Below are positions 15,955 to 25,590 of a stretch of 64,000 bases of DNA, piece after piece. The stretch is taken from positions 124,001-188,000 of the forward strand of contig JAFBIR010000003.1 in the NCBI GenBank assembly GCA_021531385.1, in the 5' to 3' direction. The notes beneath the pieces are model-generated. The model was not told the DNA's origin and did no database searches. It saw nothing but the letters and a program-made list of their open reading frames with translations. The position numbers were made by a program, and so were the translations under genes. Position 1 is the stretch's first letter. Each line of letters begins with the position of its first letter. Source of the stretch: Parabacteroides distasonis. Lineage in GTDB: Bacteria > Bacteroidota > Bacteroidia > Bacteroidales > Tannerellaceae.

Positions 15955-17568
15955 ATGAGCCGATTCAAGTACCCCGTAGATACTGACCAGTTTCAGCAAA
16001 TTCGTGAGGATGGCAAAGTGTATGTTGACAAGACCGACTTCATGTTTGACCTTGTCGATAAATATAAATATGTCTTCCTCGCCCGTCCCCGTCGTTTCGG
16101 CAAGTCGTTGCTATGCAATACTTTCAAGGCTTATTTCCAAGGCCAGAAAGAGCTGTTTGAGGGATTGAAAATCATGGACTTGGAGCAGGAATGGAAGACC
16201 TACCCTGTGCTGCATTTCACCATGAGTGGGCTGAAGAACCTTAAGGTGAGCGAGGCGAAGTCAAAGTTAGAGACGATGATTCGTGGTTACGAGCGCATTT
16301 ATGGATGCGACCCGCTGTCTATAACTCCAGGTGACCGTTTTCGTGACCTTATCCACAATGCAAACAAGCAAACGGGCGAGCGTGTGGTCGTTATCCTCGA
16401 CGAATACGATTCGCCTGCGATGCGATTGCTCTACGACACAGAGCAGTTGGAAGCCATGCGCATGATGCTCCGCGAGTTCTATCAGGTGCTGAAGGACGAG
16501 GGTGCCTATCTGAAGTTTGTATTTATCACTGGAGTGACGAAGTTTTCCCAGATGAGCATCTTCTCGGAGCTGAACAACCTGAAACAAATATCCATGTTTG
16601 ACGACTATTCAGGTCTGTGTGGCATTACCCAAGAAGAGCTCAACACCGTCTTGCGTCCTTGTGTGGAGGATTATGCCGAAGGTCTTGGCATCAGCATAGA
16701 TGAGGCATACGCCGTGCTCAAGAAGAACTATGACGGCTATCATTTCTCCGAGAACAGTCAGGATGTCTATGCTCCATATAGCCTTTTGAATGCACTCAAC
16801 GACAAGGCAACCAGTCACTACTGGTTTGAGTCAGGCACATCGGCATCGCTCATCGAGCATCTCAAACATTTCCCCGGTTTCAACCCCCTCGACTTTGATG
16901 GTGTAGAGTTGTCGTTGGAGGAGTTCAATGTGCCCTGCGAAAACGCCTCGACACCTGTCCCGATGCTTTATCAGAGAGGCTACTTGACCATTGATTATTA
17001 TAATAAGGAGGATGATGTCTATGTACTTCACTTCCCCAACTACGAGGTGCGCCAGGGCATGGTGTATAGCTTGACAAACTATTTGATGGATATATCCGAT
17101 TGGGACAGAAATGCCACCATACTGGAAATGGCCCGTGCCCTGAAACGGGGCGACCTGCCTTCGGCACTGACCGAACTTCGCTCCTACATCGCCTCCTTGC
17201 CCTACGACATCATCACCCGCAAGGAGTGGATGGCGAAGAAGAAAAAGGAGGCGTTCTACAAACTGCTGATGTATGTGGTGTTCTCCCTGCTCAACAGCAA
17301 GGTGGATACGGAGGTGAAGAGCGTGCTGGGGTGGGCCGACGTGGTGATCAAGACCCGGAACGACATCTATGTGCTCGAACTGAAGGTGGACGACACGGTG
17401 GATCATGCCTTGGCTCAGATAGACTCCAAGGGCTATGCCATCCCCTACGAAGCCGACGGTCGCACCGTGACCAAATGCGGTGTGACTATATCCTCAGAGG
17501 CTCGAAACATCGTGCATTGGCGGGCAGTGGATAAGGATGGCGAGGTCATCGACGAGCAGACGTTCTGA
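15955..17568 (+). CDS. AAA-ATPase-like / PD-(D/E)XK nuclease-like protein
   Basis: 537 residues of a family that is abundant and multi-copy in Bacteroidales. N-terminal AAA-ATPase-like domain: VYVDKTDFMFDLVDKYKYVF, Walker-A-like ARPRRFGKSLL at about 43-53, and DEYDSP as Walker B at about 150. The C-terminal PD-(D/E)XK-like domain shows IYVLELKVD (E475, K477) and HALAQIDSKGYAIPY. The DNA target and role of these proteins are not established; they are often near mobile elements. It is monocistronic, in line with movement as a unit, and carries the GGTAAC repeat upstream. Confidence 0.85.
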   Translation: MSRFKYPVDTDQFQQIREDGKVYVDKTDFMFDLVDKYKYVFLARPRRFGKSLLCNTFKAYFQGQKELFEGLKIMDLEQEWKTYPVLHFTMSGLKNLKVSEAKSKLETMIRGYERIYGCDPLSITPGDRFRDLIHNANKQTGERVVVILDEYDSPAMRLLYDTEQLEAMRMMLREFYQVLKDEGAYLKFVFITGVTKFSQMSIFSELNNLKQISMFDDYSGLCGITQEELNTVLRPCVEDYAEGLGISIDEAYAVLKKNYDGYHFSENSQDVYAPYSLLNALNDKATSHYWFESGTSASLIEHLKHFPGFNPLDFDGVELSLEEFNVPCENASTPVPMLYQRGYLTIDYYNKEDDVYVLHFPNYEVRQGMVYSLTNYLMDISDWDRNATILEMARALKRGDLPSALTELRSYIASLPYDIITRKEWMAKKKKEAFYKLLMYVVFSLLNSKVDTEVKSVLGWADVVIKTRNDIYVLELKVDDTVDHALAQIDSKGYAIPYEADGRTVTKCGVTISSEARNIVHWRAVDKDGEVIDEQTF

Positions 17569-17691
17569 TTCCGCCTTTTCACGGCCTTGCGTGTCGGGAT
17601 GACGTGCCATCCCATTTCACCCATTGCGCAACTATTTTTCCTTAACAGAGAAAAAATCTTTGTCTAACTGGGGGAGTTGTCAAACTTTTTC

Positions 17692-17699
17692 TACCTTTG
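17692..17699 (+). promoter_or_regulatory. candidate -7 box (TACCTTTG) upstream of the cobalamin riboswitch
   Basis: TACCTTTG directly precedes the start of the structured leader by about 6-10 bases, where transcription of the riboswitch should begin. No perfect -33 at 19-21 bases. Confidence 0.5.
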
Positions 17700-17704
17700 C
17701 CACC

Positions 17705-17930
17705 GCTTAGGTGATGCGCTTTTTAGGTCAGACAAGAAGCGTATGAAGAGGGAATCCGGTGAGAATCCGGGACAGTGCCCGCTACTGTAAATCCCTAAAT
17801 GAGGTGGAGAGTTATCCACTCTTTTGCCACTGTCTGCCCAACGGCAGACGGGAAGGCGAACTCTCCAAGGGAAAGTCAGGAAACCTGCCTAAGCTGTAAA
17901 GTAAAACGATAATCCCGGGGTCAGGACTAT
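17705..17930 (+). ncRNA. cobalamin (AdoCbl-type) riboswitch
   Basis: The conserved core is plain: GGGAATCCGGTGAGAATCC (17750-17768), GGACAGTGCCCGCTACTGTAA (17769-17789 region), and the B12 box AAGTCAGGAAACCTGCCT at 17873-17890, followed by a GGGGTCAGGAC kissing-loop-type segment at about 17917. It ends about 25 bases before the chelatase start, so binding of cobalamin should shut off translation or transcription of the whole downstream operon. Confidence 0.95.
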
Positions 17931-17955
17931 TTTTACAAAACAGCATATATATACA

Positions 17956-18864
17956 ATGAAGAAGTATTTTTTCATGTGGCTTGCCTTATGCTTTTGCATA
18001 GGTGCTCAAGCCGTGCCGGAAGCGGAGGATGCGCTGTTCGGCCATTTGCGTCCAGGAGAGAAGGGCGCTGTGTTAATGGTACATTTCGGCTCGACGTATG
18101 ACGAGACGAGGGTGAAAACGTATGACGCACTCAACGAGGCGATGCGAGCGGCTTTTCCCGGTATTGAGCAACGGGAGGCCTACACCTCGCGCATCGTGAT
18201 CAAACGGTTGAAAGCAAGAGGTATTGAGAAGCAGAACCCGGTAGAGGCTTTGCAGGCGCTCCAGCAGGAGGGTTTCACGCATGTATTGGTGCAATCGTCA
18301 AACATCATCGACGGCACGGAGATCACCGTCCTGCGTCAGGAGGTGGAACAGATGAGTGCCCATTTCAAGCAGATCCGGATCGGCAAACCGTTGCTGTACA
18401 GCCCAGCGGATTATGAGCGTGTCGTAGAGGCTCTGGCTCCCAAAGCATTGGAGGGAGGCGCAACAATCTTCGTGGGACACGGCACCTCCTCCCCCAACAC
18501 CGCCCAATATGCCATGTTGGATTACATGTTGAAGGCCACCGGCCATGCGGATATGCATGTGGCGACGATCGAGGGCTACCCTACAATGGAGACGGCAGAG
18601 GCCTTGATCAAAGCTTCCGGACGTAAAAAAATCCGTTTGATTCCTTTCCTCTTCGTCGCAGGTGATCATGCGAACAACGACATTGCGGTAGAGTGGAAGG
18701 AAGCTTTGACAGCCAAAGGCTATGAGGTAGAGCCTCTGATGGAGGGCTTAGGCGAGAATGAAGCGATCCGGAAACTGTTTATCGAGCACGCTCAAGCAGC
18801 CGCAACCACTCCTTGGCGCAGTGCAGCGGAGGAGAAGAAAGCTTTTATCCAAAATAATCCCTAA
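17956..18864 (+). CDS. cbiK: exported CbiK-type sirohydrochlorin cobaltochelatase
   Basis: 302 residues. A signal peptide (MKKYFFMWLALCFCIGAQA) precedes a class II chelatase: AVLMVHFGSTYDETRVKTYD at about 38-57, the metal-binding histidine in FVGHGTSS (H175) and the second in VAGDHANND (H238). CbiK inserts cobalt into sirohydrochlorin; close relatives can use other metals and porphyrins. Export to the periplasm is odd for a biosynthetic enzyme; similar secreted versions occur in Desulfovibrio and Bacteroidetes. First gene after the cobalamin riboswitch and 29 bases before a TonB receptor, which suggests metal or tetrapyrrole handling during uptake rather than only de novo synthesis (inference). 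Confidence 0.88.
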   Translation: MKKYFFMWLALCFCIGAQAVPEAEDALFGHLRPGEKGAVLMVHFGSTYDETRVKTYDALNEAMRAAFPGIEQREAYTSRIVIKRLKARGIEKQNPVEALQALQQEGFTHVLVQSSNIIDGTEITVLRQEVEQMSAHFKQIRIGKPLLYSPADYERVVEALAPKALEGGATIFVGHGTSSPNTAQYAMLDYMLKATGHADMHVATIEGYPTMETAEALIKASGRKKIRLIPFLFVAGDHANNDIAVEWKEALTAKGYEVEPLMEGLGENEAIRKLFIEHAQAAATTPWRSAAEEKKAFIQNNP

Positions 18865-18893
18865 AATAATCGATCTTTAAACTATACATATCT

Positions 18894-21275
18894 ATGAAAA
18901 CCATCACGAAACTGATTCCGTTGGCTTGCCTGTCGATTTTCTTCGCACAAGCCCAAGAGAAAAAAGCATATACCAATTTCGCAGATACCACCTTCAACAT
19001 ACAGGAGGTAGTAGCCACCGCACACTACAAAGCACGCCCGCAAATCACGAAGTTAGACGTGCCCATGACCTACCTGCCCATCTCGGTGAGCAGCCTCAAC
19101 GCCAGCAGTTTGGAACTGCGTGGCATTCGCAACATGCAAGATGCCGTCCGCTTCATGCCAGGCATCCGCATCCAAACCAGCTACGGAGCCTTCCAGCAGA
19201 TATCCGTGCGTGGCTTCGACCATGCGGTGATGATGGTAGATGGCGTGCGTGACGAGCGTTCGGCTATCAACAACTCCTATCCCATCGGCGACCTGTCGAG
19301 CGTAGAGTCTATCGAATTGCTGAAAGGCCCAGCCTCCGTGCTCTATGGTCACTCCGCCGTGGGTGGAATCCTTAACATCGTGCGTAAATCACCCAGTGCA
19401 AAGCCTACGGTCAATGCCCGCTTAGCCTATGGCAGCTACGAGAACAAGGAGGCGACACTCGGCATGGGAGGCAAACTGGCCGGCCCCGTGAACTATTATG
19501 CCAACGTGAACTACTCCGACCAAAAAGGATGGCGAAACAATGGCAACAGTCGCTTCTCCGGCTACTTGGCGTTAGAAGCAAACTTAGGTAGCCACGATGT
19601 GCTAAGCGTCCGGGGCGGATTCAGCCGTGATTTCTACGGCACGGAGATTGGTCTGCCCGACTTGATGGCCAATGATGTGTATAACGCCTCCAACGACCAG
19701 CTCTACCTGCAGAAGAATGACATGCTGCCCGGCCTGGATCGGGAGGCACGCTACAACAACGAGTCCGACTTCATGAAGAACCATAGCTGGAACGTCAGCG
19801 GGCAATATACCCACACCTTCGACAACGGCATGAAACTGATGGATCGCCTCTCGTTCACGAATGACGACATCAACTATTTCGGCACGGAATCACTGGATTA
19901 TTTGGAGAGCGACGATCCCATCTATGACCATTATTATATGAAGAGCGGCAAGAAGCGCTACATCTGTCTCGATACGGTTTACCTCTCCTTCCCGCTACGC
20001 TTCTCGCACATCGCCAAGACCATCAGCAACGCCCTGGAGCTGAGCGGCAAGGCCACGACCGGCGAGATTCGTCACAACTACATGGGTGGATGGTCGTTAG
20101 TGGCACTCAACCGCACCAGTTACAGTGGCTACAACCTGGGCGTGGATGTGCAGGGACCGGGTCTCTACTCGCATGTTTCCGTGTATGACCCGCACAGCAT
20201 GGGCTACATGACCAGCCAGTTCTCGAAGGCGACCGTGACACATCACTACGCCAACAGCCTCTACGCCCAAGACCTCTTGGAGCTGGGAGAGCATTGGAAG
20301 GTACTCGCCGCCTTGCGTTACGACTTCTTCCGTTACATGTCCACCTCTGCTACTACGCCATCCGGCAAACGCGAGTACGAGGAGCATGGTACCTTTAATC
20401 GGATTAAGAACCGGGCATTGACCTATCGTTTCGGTGCGGTCTATCTGCCTCATCCCAACACGTCGCTCTATGCCTCTTTCGCCTCCTTCTTCAAACCCAT
20501 TCGTACCTTCTACCAAGACAATGTCGTCTATGTAGATGCCAACGGTGAACGTTTCAATCCTACTAAAAACGAGGAGGTATTCAAACCGGAGAAGGGCTAT
20601 CAAGCGGAGGTCGGCGTGAAGTATCAGCTCAACCAGTGGTTGACGGCTAATGCCAGCCTGTTCTACATCCGCAAGATGAACAGTACGGCAACGCTGACCA
20701 GCAAGTACCAAGAGGAGGTAAACGGCGAGATGACCACCAAGAGTGTGATAGGACAAGTCGGCGCGCAAGACTCCAAAGGATTCGACTTTGATATCACCGT
20801 CTCGCCCACCAGCACCTTGGCCCTCACGTTGGGCTACGGCTTCAACGACTCCAAGATCCGTGAGATGGCGGAGGTGAAAGACAAGGCCTTGGCCGAGGCG
20901 GTCTATGGCACCGATCCCACAGCCACCAAGGAGAGCCTCAACAGCACCAAAGGCAACTGGCAGGCCAACATCCCGAATCAGAATTTCTATGCCTATGGTA
21001 GCTACACCATTCCTCGCGGTATCTTGAAAGATTTAGAGTTCCACTTGAGCAGCAGCTACACGGGCAAGGTCTATCGAAACACAACCAACAGCACCTGGTT
21101 TGATGCCTACTGGATTACCGATTTCGGCCTGTCATACCTCTTGCGCAACAACGTGCACCTGACCTTCAACCTCAACAACCTGTTAGATAATCATTACTAC
21201 AATCAGGCGTTGGGACAGCAGTTAGTGCCCAGTATGCCACGCAACTTCCAAGTAGCCATTTCGTATAAACTTTAA
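18894..21275 (+). CDS. TonB-dependent outer-membrane receptor, riboswitch-controlled
   Basis: 793 residues, signal peptide to about 20 (AQAQ), short linker with TonB-box-like FNIQEVVATA at 34-43, plug domain (GIRNMQDAVRFMPGIRIQTS; VRGFDHAVMMVDGVRDERS; LLKGPASVLYGHSAVGGILN at about 142-161), then a barrel ending MPRNFQVAISYKL. The plug wording is that of siderophore-type receptors rather than SusC, and there is no SusD. Being second in a cobalamin-riboswitch operon with a chelatase, its likely cargo is a corrinoid, cobalt complex or porphyrin. It lacks clear BtuB identity, so cargo is left open. Confidence 0.87.
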   Translation: MKTITKLIPLACLSIFFAQAQEKKAYTNFADTTFNIQEVVATAHYKARPQITKLDVPMTYLPISVSSLNASSLELRGIRNMQDAVRFMPGIRIQTSYGAFQQISVRGFDHAVMMVDGVRDERSAINNSYPIGDLSSVESIELLKGPASVLYGHSAVGGILNIVRKSPSAKPTVNARLAYGSYENKEATLGMGGKLAGPVNYYANVNYSDQKGWRNNGNSRFSGYLALEANLGSHDVLSVRGGFSRDFYGTEIGLPDLMANDVYNASNDQLYLQKNDMLPGLDREARYNNESDFMKNHSWNVSGQYTHTFDNGMKLMDRLSFTNDDINYFGTESLDYLESDDPIYDHYYMKSGKKRYICLDTVYLSFPLRFSHIAKTISNALELSGKATTGEIRHNYMGGWSLVALNRTSYSGYNLGVDVQGPGLYSHVSVYDPHSMGYMTSQFSKATVTHHYANSLYAQDLLELGEHWKVLAALRYDFFRYMSTSATTPSGKREYEEHGTFNRIKNRALTYRFGAVYLPHPNTSLYASFASFFKPIRTFYQDNVVYVDANGERFNPTKNEEVFKPEKGYQAEVGVKYQLNQWLTANASLFYIRKMNSTATLTSKYQEEVNGEMTTKSVIGQVGAQDSKGFDFDITVSPTSTLALTLGYGFNDSKIREMAEVKDKALAEAVYGTDPTATKESLNSTKGNWQANIPNQNFYAYGSYTIPRGILKDLEFHLSSSYTGKVYRNTTNSTWFDAYWITDFGLSYLLRNNVHLTFNLNNLLDNHYYNQALGQQLVPSMPRNFQVAISYKL

Positions 21276-21313
21276 TATTCTATTTTGCAAGTTACTCTAT
21301 AACTGATCTTATT

Positions 21314-22783
21314 ATGGTTGCATTTACCAAGCTCATGCTATGGATCCACAAGGTGCTGGGCACACTGCTCAGCATCTTGTTTCTCGTTTGGTTCCTCTCC
21401 GGGTTGGTGATGATCTATCACTCCTTCCCGCAGGTGAACCAATACGACCGTTTAAAAAAGATGGATCCATTACGTCCGGAGGAATTGCCCTCTATCGAAC
21501 AAATCATCGCTCGGCTGCCCGAGGGGGAGACCATTCGCAGTCTTACCTTAGACAGCGACATGGGGGTGCCCTGTTTCCACATACAAGGAAAACAGGGCAG
21601 TTATGACCTGCCTGCCGACAGTAGCCAGACATGGCCTGTCACACCTGATTTCAACCGCATTGCCACCCATTGGGTGAAAGCGCCCATTGCCCGCATAGAC
21701 ACGCTCTATCAACTGGAGCAATGGATTCCCTTCGGTCGCTTGAAACAGGAGTTTCCGATCTATAAATACTATTTCGACGACGAGGAGCAACACCAGCTCT
21801 ACCTCTCGTCGAAAAGTGGGAAAGTGTTGCAACGCACAGACCAAAAGAGCCGTTTTTGGGCTTGGATAGGTGCTATTCCACACTGGATCTACTTCACTTC
21901 GCTGCGTCAAGACGTGAAATTGTGGAGCCAAGTGGTTATCTGGCTTTCTGGCATCGGCTGTCTCATGTGTCTGGCAGGAGGCTACTTAGCCATCCGAGAC
22001 CTACGCTTGGCGCGCCAGAGAGGTAAAGGACTCACTCCCTACAAGAAATTTTGGTATAAGTGGCACCATTTGGCCGGTACCTTCTTTGGGTTTTTCGTAC
22101 TGACCTTCGCTTTTAGTGGCATGATGTCGCTCGCTAACGTACAAGATTTTGGCATTACCTCCAAACTCTCTTTCAAGCCCCAAGAGCGGATGCGTAAAAT
22201 GGCTCCCCCAATCTCCGCTTATCGAGTGGACTACCGAGAGGCAATCGCTGCCTATCCGGGAGAGACCCGTCAACTCACCTGGGAGGCCTTTGGCCCCTAC
22301 CCGATCTATGCCCTCGCATCCGAACGCATGGGTAAAGGACATTGGGTGGATGCCTCCGCGGATGAGGTACGCCCGTTGGCGCTCACCGAGGAGCAGGTAC
22401 GGGGGGTGATCGAGGAGGTGCATGGCACAGAGCATGAAATTCACGTGGAGTGGCTCGACCATTATGACACCTATTACCTACCTAAAAAGTACAGAGCCTC
22501 ACTACCCGTCTGGAAAGTGACCATCGACGACGAAGAGCAGAGCCGCTACTACATCCATCCCCAACGGGGCACCAGCCGTTACCTGAATATTCCCGCTCGC
22601 TGGCAGCACTGGGTCTATCCGGCCCTGCATAGCCTCAACTTCCGGGTATTGACCGAGCGGCCTTGGCTATGGCACACCGTGATGTGGATCCTGATGTTAG
22701 GTGGCACCTTTGTTTCACTCAGCGGTATTTACTTAGCGATCCGTTGCCTCATCCGTTGGGGTAAGAAGATTGGAAAAAAATAG
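21314..22783 (+). CDS. PepSY-associated inner-membrane protein
   Basis: 489 residues with four predicted membrane helices: about 10-35 (GTLLSILFLVWFLSGLVMIY), about 210-230 (LWSQVVIWLSGIGCLMCLAG), about 255-275 (FGFFVLTFAFSGMMSL) and 455-477 (MWILMLGGTFVSLSGIYLAI), with PepSY-type periplasmic regions between. Conserved histidines sit by the helices (LWIHKVLG, HWIYF, WHHLAG, LWHTVMW), as in PiuB/FhuF-like reductase-type PepSY proteins that are found with siderophore and haem receptors. Third gene of the riboswitch operon, 38 bases after the receptor; probably a redox or transport partner for the imported metal complex. Confidence 0.85.
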   Translation: MVAFTKLMLWIHKVLGTLLSILFLVWFLSGLVMIYHSFPQVNQYDRLKKMDPLRPEELPSIEQIIARLPEGETIRSLTLDSDMGVPCFHIQGKQGSYDLPADSSQTWPVTPDFNRIATHWVKAPIARIDTLYQLEQWIPFGRLKQEFPIYKYYFDDEEQHQLYLSSKSGKVLQRTDQKSRFWAWIGAIPHWIYFTSLRQDVKLWSQVVIWLSGIGCLMCLAGGYLAIRDLRLARQRGKGLTPYKKFWYKWHHLAGTFFGFFVLTFAFSGMMSLANVQDFGITSKLSFKPQERMRKMAPPISAYRVDYREAIAAYPGETRQLTWEAFGPYPIYALASERMGKGHWVDASADEVRPLALTEEQVRGVIEEVHGTEHEIHVEWLDHYDTYYLPKKYRASLPVWKVTIDDEEQSRYYIHPQRGTSRYLNIPARWQHWVYPALHSLNFRVLTERPWLWHTVMWILMLGGTFVSLSGIYLAIRCLIRWGKKIGKK

Positions 22784-22813
22784 CGAAGCCTATGCACTGA
22801 GCAAAAGATTTCG

Positions 22814-22821
22814 TAATTTTG
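22814..22821 (+). promoter_or_regulatory. candidate -7 box (TAATTTTG) for phoH
   Basis: Fits TAnnTTTG; 65 bases before the chosen phoH start and just after the PepSY gene, so phoH-purC-methyltransferase probably have their own promoter. Confidence 0.4.
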
Positions 22822-22885
22822 CCTTCTTTAAAAGCAAAAAGTGAGCGTCCGTCACGTACGGAACAATGAAGAAAAAGATAGGCGA

Positions 22886-23887
22886 ATGATCGAACGAATT
22901 TATATCTTGGAGAGCGTTGACCCCGTAGTTTTTTACGGGGTCAATAACTCAAACATGCAATTAATCAAGACCTTATTCCCAAAACTACGGATCGTAGCAA
23001 GAGGGAACGTAATGAAAGTGATCGGTGAGGAAGAGGAGTCAGAACTGTTCCTCAAGAAGATTCGAGAGGTGGAGAAATATTGCGAAGAGTACAACACCCT
23101 CTCCGAAGAGGTAATCGTCGATATTATCAAGGGGAAAGCACCTACTGTGGTGAAGCAAGAGAACCTGATTATCCATGGGATGAACGGCAAACCCATCACC
23201 GCCCGCTCAGAGAATCAACAACGCTTGGTGAAAGCCTTTGAGGAGAACGACTTAGTCTTCGCTACTGGTCCGGCGGGCTCCGGCAAGACTTTCGTAGCCA
23301 TTGCCTTAGCGGTCAGAGCGTTGAAAAACAAAGAGGCTCGCAAGATCATCTTGAGCCGCCCCGCCGTGGAGGCGGGCGAGAAGTTGGGCTTCTTACCTGG
23401 CGAGATGAAAGACAAGCTCGATCCCTATCTGCAACCGCTGTATGATGCCCTGCAAGACATGATCCCCGCTGTGAAACTCAAGGAGTATATGGAGAACAAT
23501 GTGATCCAGATCGCACCGTTGGCGTTCATGCGTGGTCGCACGTTGAACGACGCAGTGATCATCCTCGATGAGGCACAAAACACGACGACCCACCAAATCA
23601 AGATGTTCTTGACCCGTTTGGGTATGAACGCAAAGATGATCGTCACGGGCGACATGACCCAGATTGACCTGCCACCCTCCACCACCTCGGGCCTGATTCA
23701 AGCCATGCAAATTCTGAAAGGAGTGAAAGGCATTGGCCGTGTGGAGTTCACCAAGAAGGACATCGTTAGGCATAAATTGGTGCAGCGCATCGTGGAGGCC
23801 TACGATAAGTTTGATGAGAAAAAGAAGAATCAAAAAACTGATATAGAATTCCTAAAAAGAAAAAGTCATGAAGAAGGCATTAGTTAA
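22886..23887 (+). CDS. phoH: PhoH-family ATPase
   Basis: 333 residues from the ATG at 22886. The open frame extends to a GTG at 22841, but the extra residues (SVRHVRNNEEKDRR) are unlike the family, whose members start at MIERIYIL. Walker A GPAGSGKT at 128-135 and Walker B ILDEAQN at about 226-232, with an N-terminal KH-like RNA-binding region ([16 protein letters not shown]). PhoH2/YbeZ-type ATPases act in RNA processing and ribosome maturation. The gene ends 20 bases inside purC. A perfect 11-bp inverted repeat sits near its 5' end (separate entry). Confidence 0.92.
   Translation: MIERIYILESVDPVVFYGVNNSNMQLIKTLFPKLRIVARGNVMKVIGEEEESELFLKKIREVEKYCEEYNTLSEEVIVDIIKGKAPTVVKQENLIIHGMNGKPITARSENQQRLVKAFEENDLVFATGPAGSGKTFVAIALAVRALKNKEARKIILSRPAVEAGEKLGFLPGEMKDKLDPYLQPLYDALQDMIPAVKLKEYMENNVIQIAPLAFMRGRTLNDAVIILDEAQNTTTHQIKMFLTRLGMNAKMIVTGDMTQIDLPPSTTSGLIQAMQILKGVKGIGRVEFTKKDIVRHKLVQRIVEAYDKFDEKKKNQKTDIEFLKRKSHEEGIS
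22917..22944. repeat. perfect 11-bp inverted repeat inside the phoH 5' coding region
   Basis: TTGACCCCGTA, six bases GTTTTT, TACGGGGTCAA. It begins 31 bases after the phoH ATG and codes for residues around [10 protein letters not shown]. In mRNA it would form a GC-rich stem directly in the ribosome loading zone. Confidence 0.75.
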
Positions 23888-24818
23888 AACTGACTTCCAT
23901 TTTCCCGGACAGAAAAGTGTGTATCACGGGAAAGTACGCGATGTCTATAACATCAACGACGAAGTATTGGTCATGGTAGCTACCGACCGCATCTCTGCGT
24001 TTGACGTGATCTTGCCGGAGGGTATCCCCTACAAAGGCCAGATGCTGAGCCAGATCGCAGCGAAGTTCCTCGACGCTACAACCGATATTTGCCCCAACTG
24101 GAAATTGGCGACTCCCGATCCGATGGTGACCGTAGGTGTACAGTGCCAAGGTTTCTCGGTGGAGATGATCGTACGTGGTTACCTCTGTGGTAGCGCATGG
24201 CGCGCTTACAAGAGCGGTGTACGTGAGATCTGTGGCGTGAAACTGCCAGAGGGCATGAAGGAGAACGAGAAGTTCCCGGAGCCTATCATTACCCCGACTA
24301 CAAAGGCGGAGATCGGCGAGCACGACCAAGACATCTCCAAAGAGGAGATCCTGGCGAAAGGGTTAGCGACTCCCGAGGAATACGCTTTGTTAGAGCAATA
24401 CACCTTGGCCCTGTTCAAGCGTGGCACAGAGATCGCGGCCGCACGTGGTTTGATCTTGGTCGATACGAAATATGAGTTCGGCAAACATGACGGCAAGATC
24501 TACCTGATGGATGAGATCCATACCCCCGACTCTTCTCGTTACTTCTATTCAGAGGGGTATGAGGAGCGTTTCACTAAGGGGGAGCCTCAGAAGCAGCTCT
24601 CTAAAGAATTCGTACGCGAGTGGTTGATGGAGAACAACTTCCAAGGAAAGCCCGGACAGGTCGTTCCGGAGATGACACCGGCCATCGTAGAGGGGATCAG
24701 CAACCGCTACATCGAGCTGTATGAGCACATCACCGGCGAGACCTTCGTCAAGGAGGAGACCGATGACCTGCTGAATCGCATCGAGAAGAACGTAACGGCC
24801 TATTTAACGAACAAATAA
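23868..24818 (+). CDS. purC: phosphoribosylaminoimidazole-succinocarboxamide synthase
   Basis: 316 residues, the long SAICAR synthetase form. It joins aspartate to CAIR with ATP in purine synthesis, in the cytoplasm. Visible motifs: [20 protein letters not shown] near the N-terminus (glycine-poor ATP loop), [38 protein letters not shown], and [20 protein letters not shown] with PDSSRYFY. Overlaps phoH by 20 bases and ends just before the menaquinone methyltransferase gene, so the three form an operon. Confidence 0.96.
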   Translation: MKKALVKTDFHFPGQKSVYHGKVRDVYNINDEVLVMVATDRISAFDVILPEGIPYKGQMLSQIAAKFLDATTDICPNWKLATPDPMVTVGVQCQGFSVEMIVRGYLCGSAWRAYKSGVREICGVKLPEGMKENEKFPEPIITPTTKAEIGEHDQDISKEEILAKGLATPEEYALLEQYTLALFKRGTEIAAARGLILVDTKYEFGKHDGKIYLMDEIHTPDSSRYFYSEGYEERFTKGEPQKQLSKEFVREWLMENNFQGKPGQVVPEMTPAIVEGISNRYIELYEHITGETFVKEETDDLLNRIEKNVTAYLTNK

Positions 24819-24834
24819 ATTGAGCAATCACCGT

Positions 24835-25575
24835 ATGACACACTATGGCGCAGAGTCCATCCTGCCTTATAATGAGGAAGAGCAAAAAGGATTACAGGTA
24901 GAACGTATGTTTGATACGATCGCCGGGAAGTATGATCTGCTCAACCATACACTGTCGTTCGGAATTGATAAGCTTTGGCGTAGGAGGGGCATCGCTTACT
25001 TGCGCCCCTTCGCTCCAAAGCAAATCCTCGACATCGCCACAGGCACTGGCGATCTGGCCATCCAACTGCAACGTCAGCTCCATCCCGACCACATTATCGG
25101 GGCGGACCTCTCGGAGGGTATGATGGAGGAGGGACGGCAAAAGGTGGAGAAGGCAGGCTTGTCTGACTACATCACCTTCGAGCGGCAAGACTGCACCGCC
25201 CTAACCTACGAGGACAATTGTTTTGACGCCGTCACAGCCGCGTTCGGTGTCCGCAATTTTGAACGCATCGAGCAAGGCATTGCTGAGATGTATCGTGTGA
25301 TGAAACCAGGAGGGCACCTTATGATTTTGGAACTGTCCCAGCCACAACGTTTCCCCATGACGCAACTCTATCGCTGCTACTCCAGCGTTTTTATTCCATC
25401 TATCGGGCGTTTACTCGCCAAAGACAAGGCCGCTTATCGCTATCTGCCGGCTTCTATCAAAGTAGTTCCCCAAGGAAAAGTGATGACGGATATGCTCCTA
25501 CGCATCGGTTTCAAGGAGCCACAAGCGCATACCCTTGCCTTCGGGATCTGTTCGATGTACACAGGAACCAAATAA
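24835..25575 (+). CDS. ubiE: demethylmenaquinone methyltransferase (UbiE/MenG)
   Basis: 246 residues from the ATG at 24835; a TTG at 24820 would add five residues. Class I SAM-dependent methyltransferase: VERMFDTIAGKYDLLNHTLS, motif I ILDIATGTGDLAI at about 64-76, DLSEGMMEEGRQKVEKAG, and the family mark AAFGVRNFERIEQG. It makes the last methylation of menaquinone, the only respiratory quinone of these anaerobes. Starts 16 bases after purC and is followed by aroE, which supplies chorismate for the same quinone route. Confidence 0.94.
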   Translation: MTHYGAESILPYNEEEQKGLQVERMFDTIAGKYDLLNHTLSFGIDKLWRRRGIAYLRPFAPKQILDIATGTGDLAIQLQRQLHPDHIIGADLSEGMMEEGRQKVEKAGLSDYITFERQDCTALTYEDNCFDAVTAAFGVRNFERIEQGIAEMYRVMKPGGHLMILELSQPQRFPMTQLYRCYSSVFIPSIGRLLAKDKAAYRYLPASIKVVPQGKVMTDMLLRIGFKEPQAHTLAFGICSMYTGTK

Positions 25576-25590
25576 ATCAGCGCATAAATC

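Noticed and set aside
22841-22885. GTG start that would extend phoH by 15 residues.
   Set aside because: The added residues do not fit the family, which begins at MIERIYIL; the ATG at 22886 is preferred.
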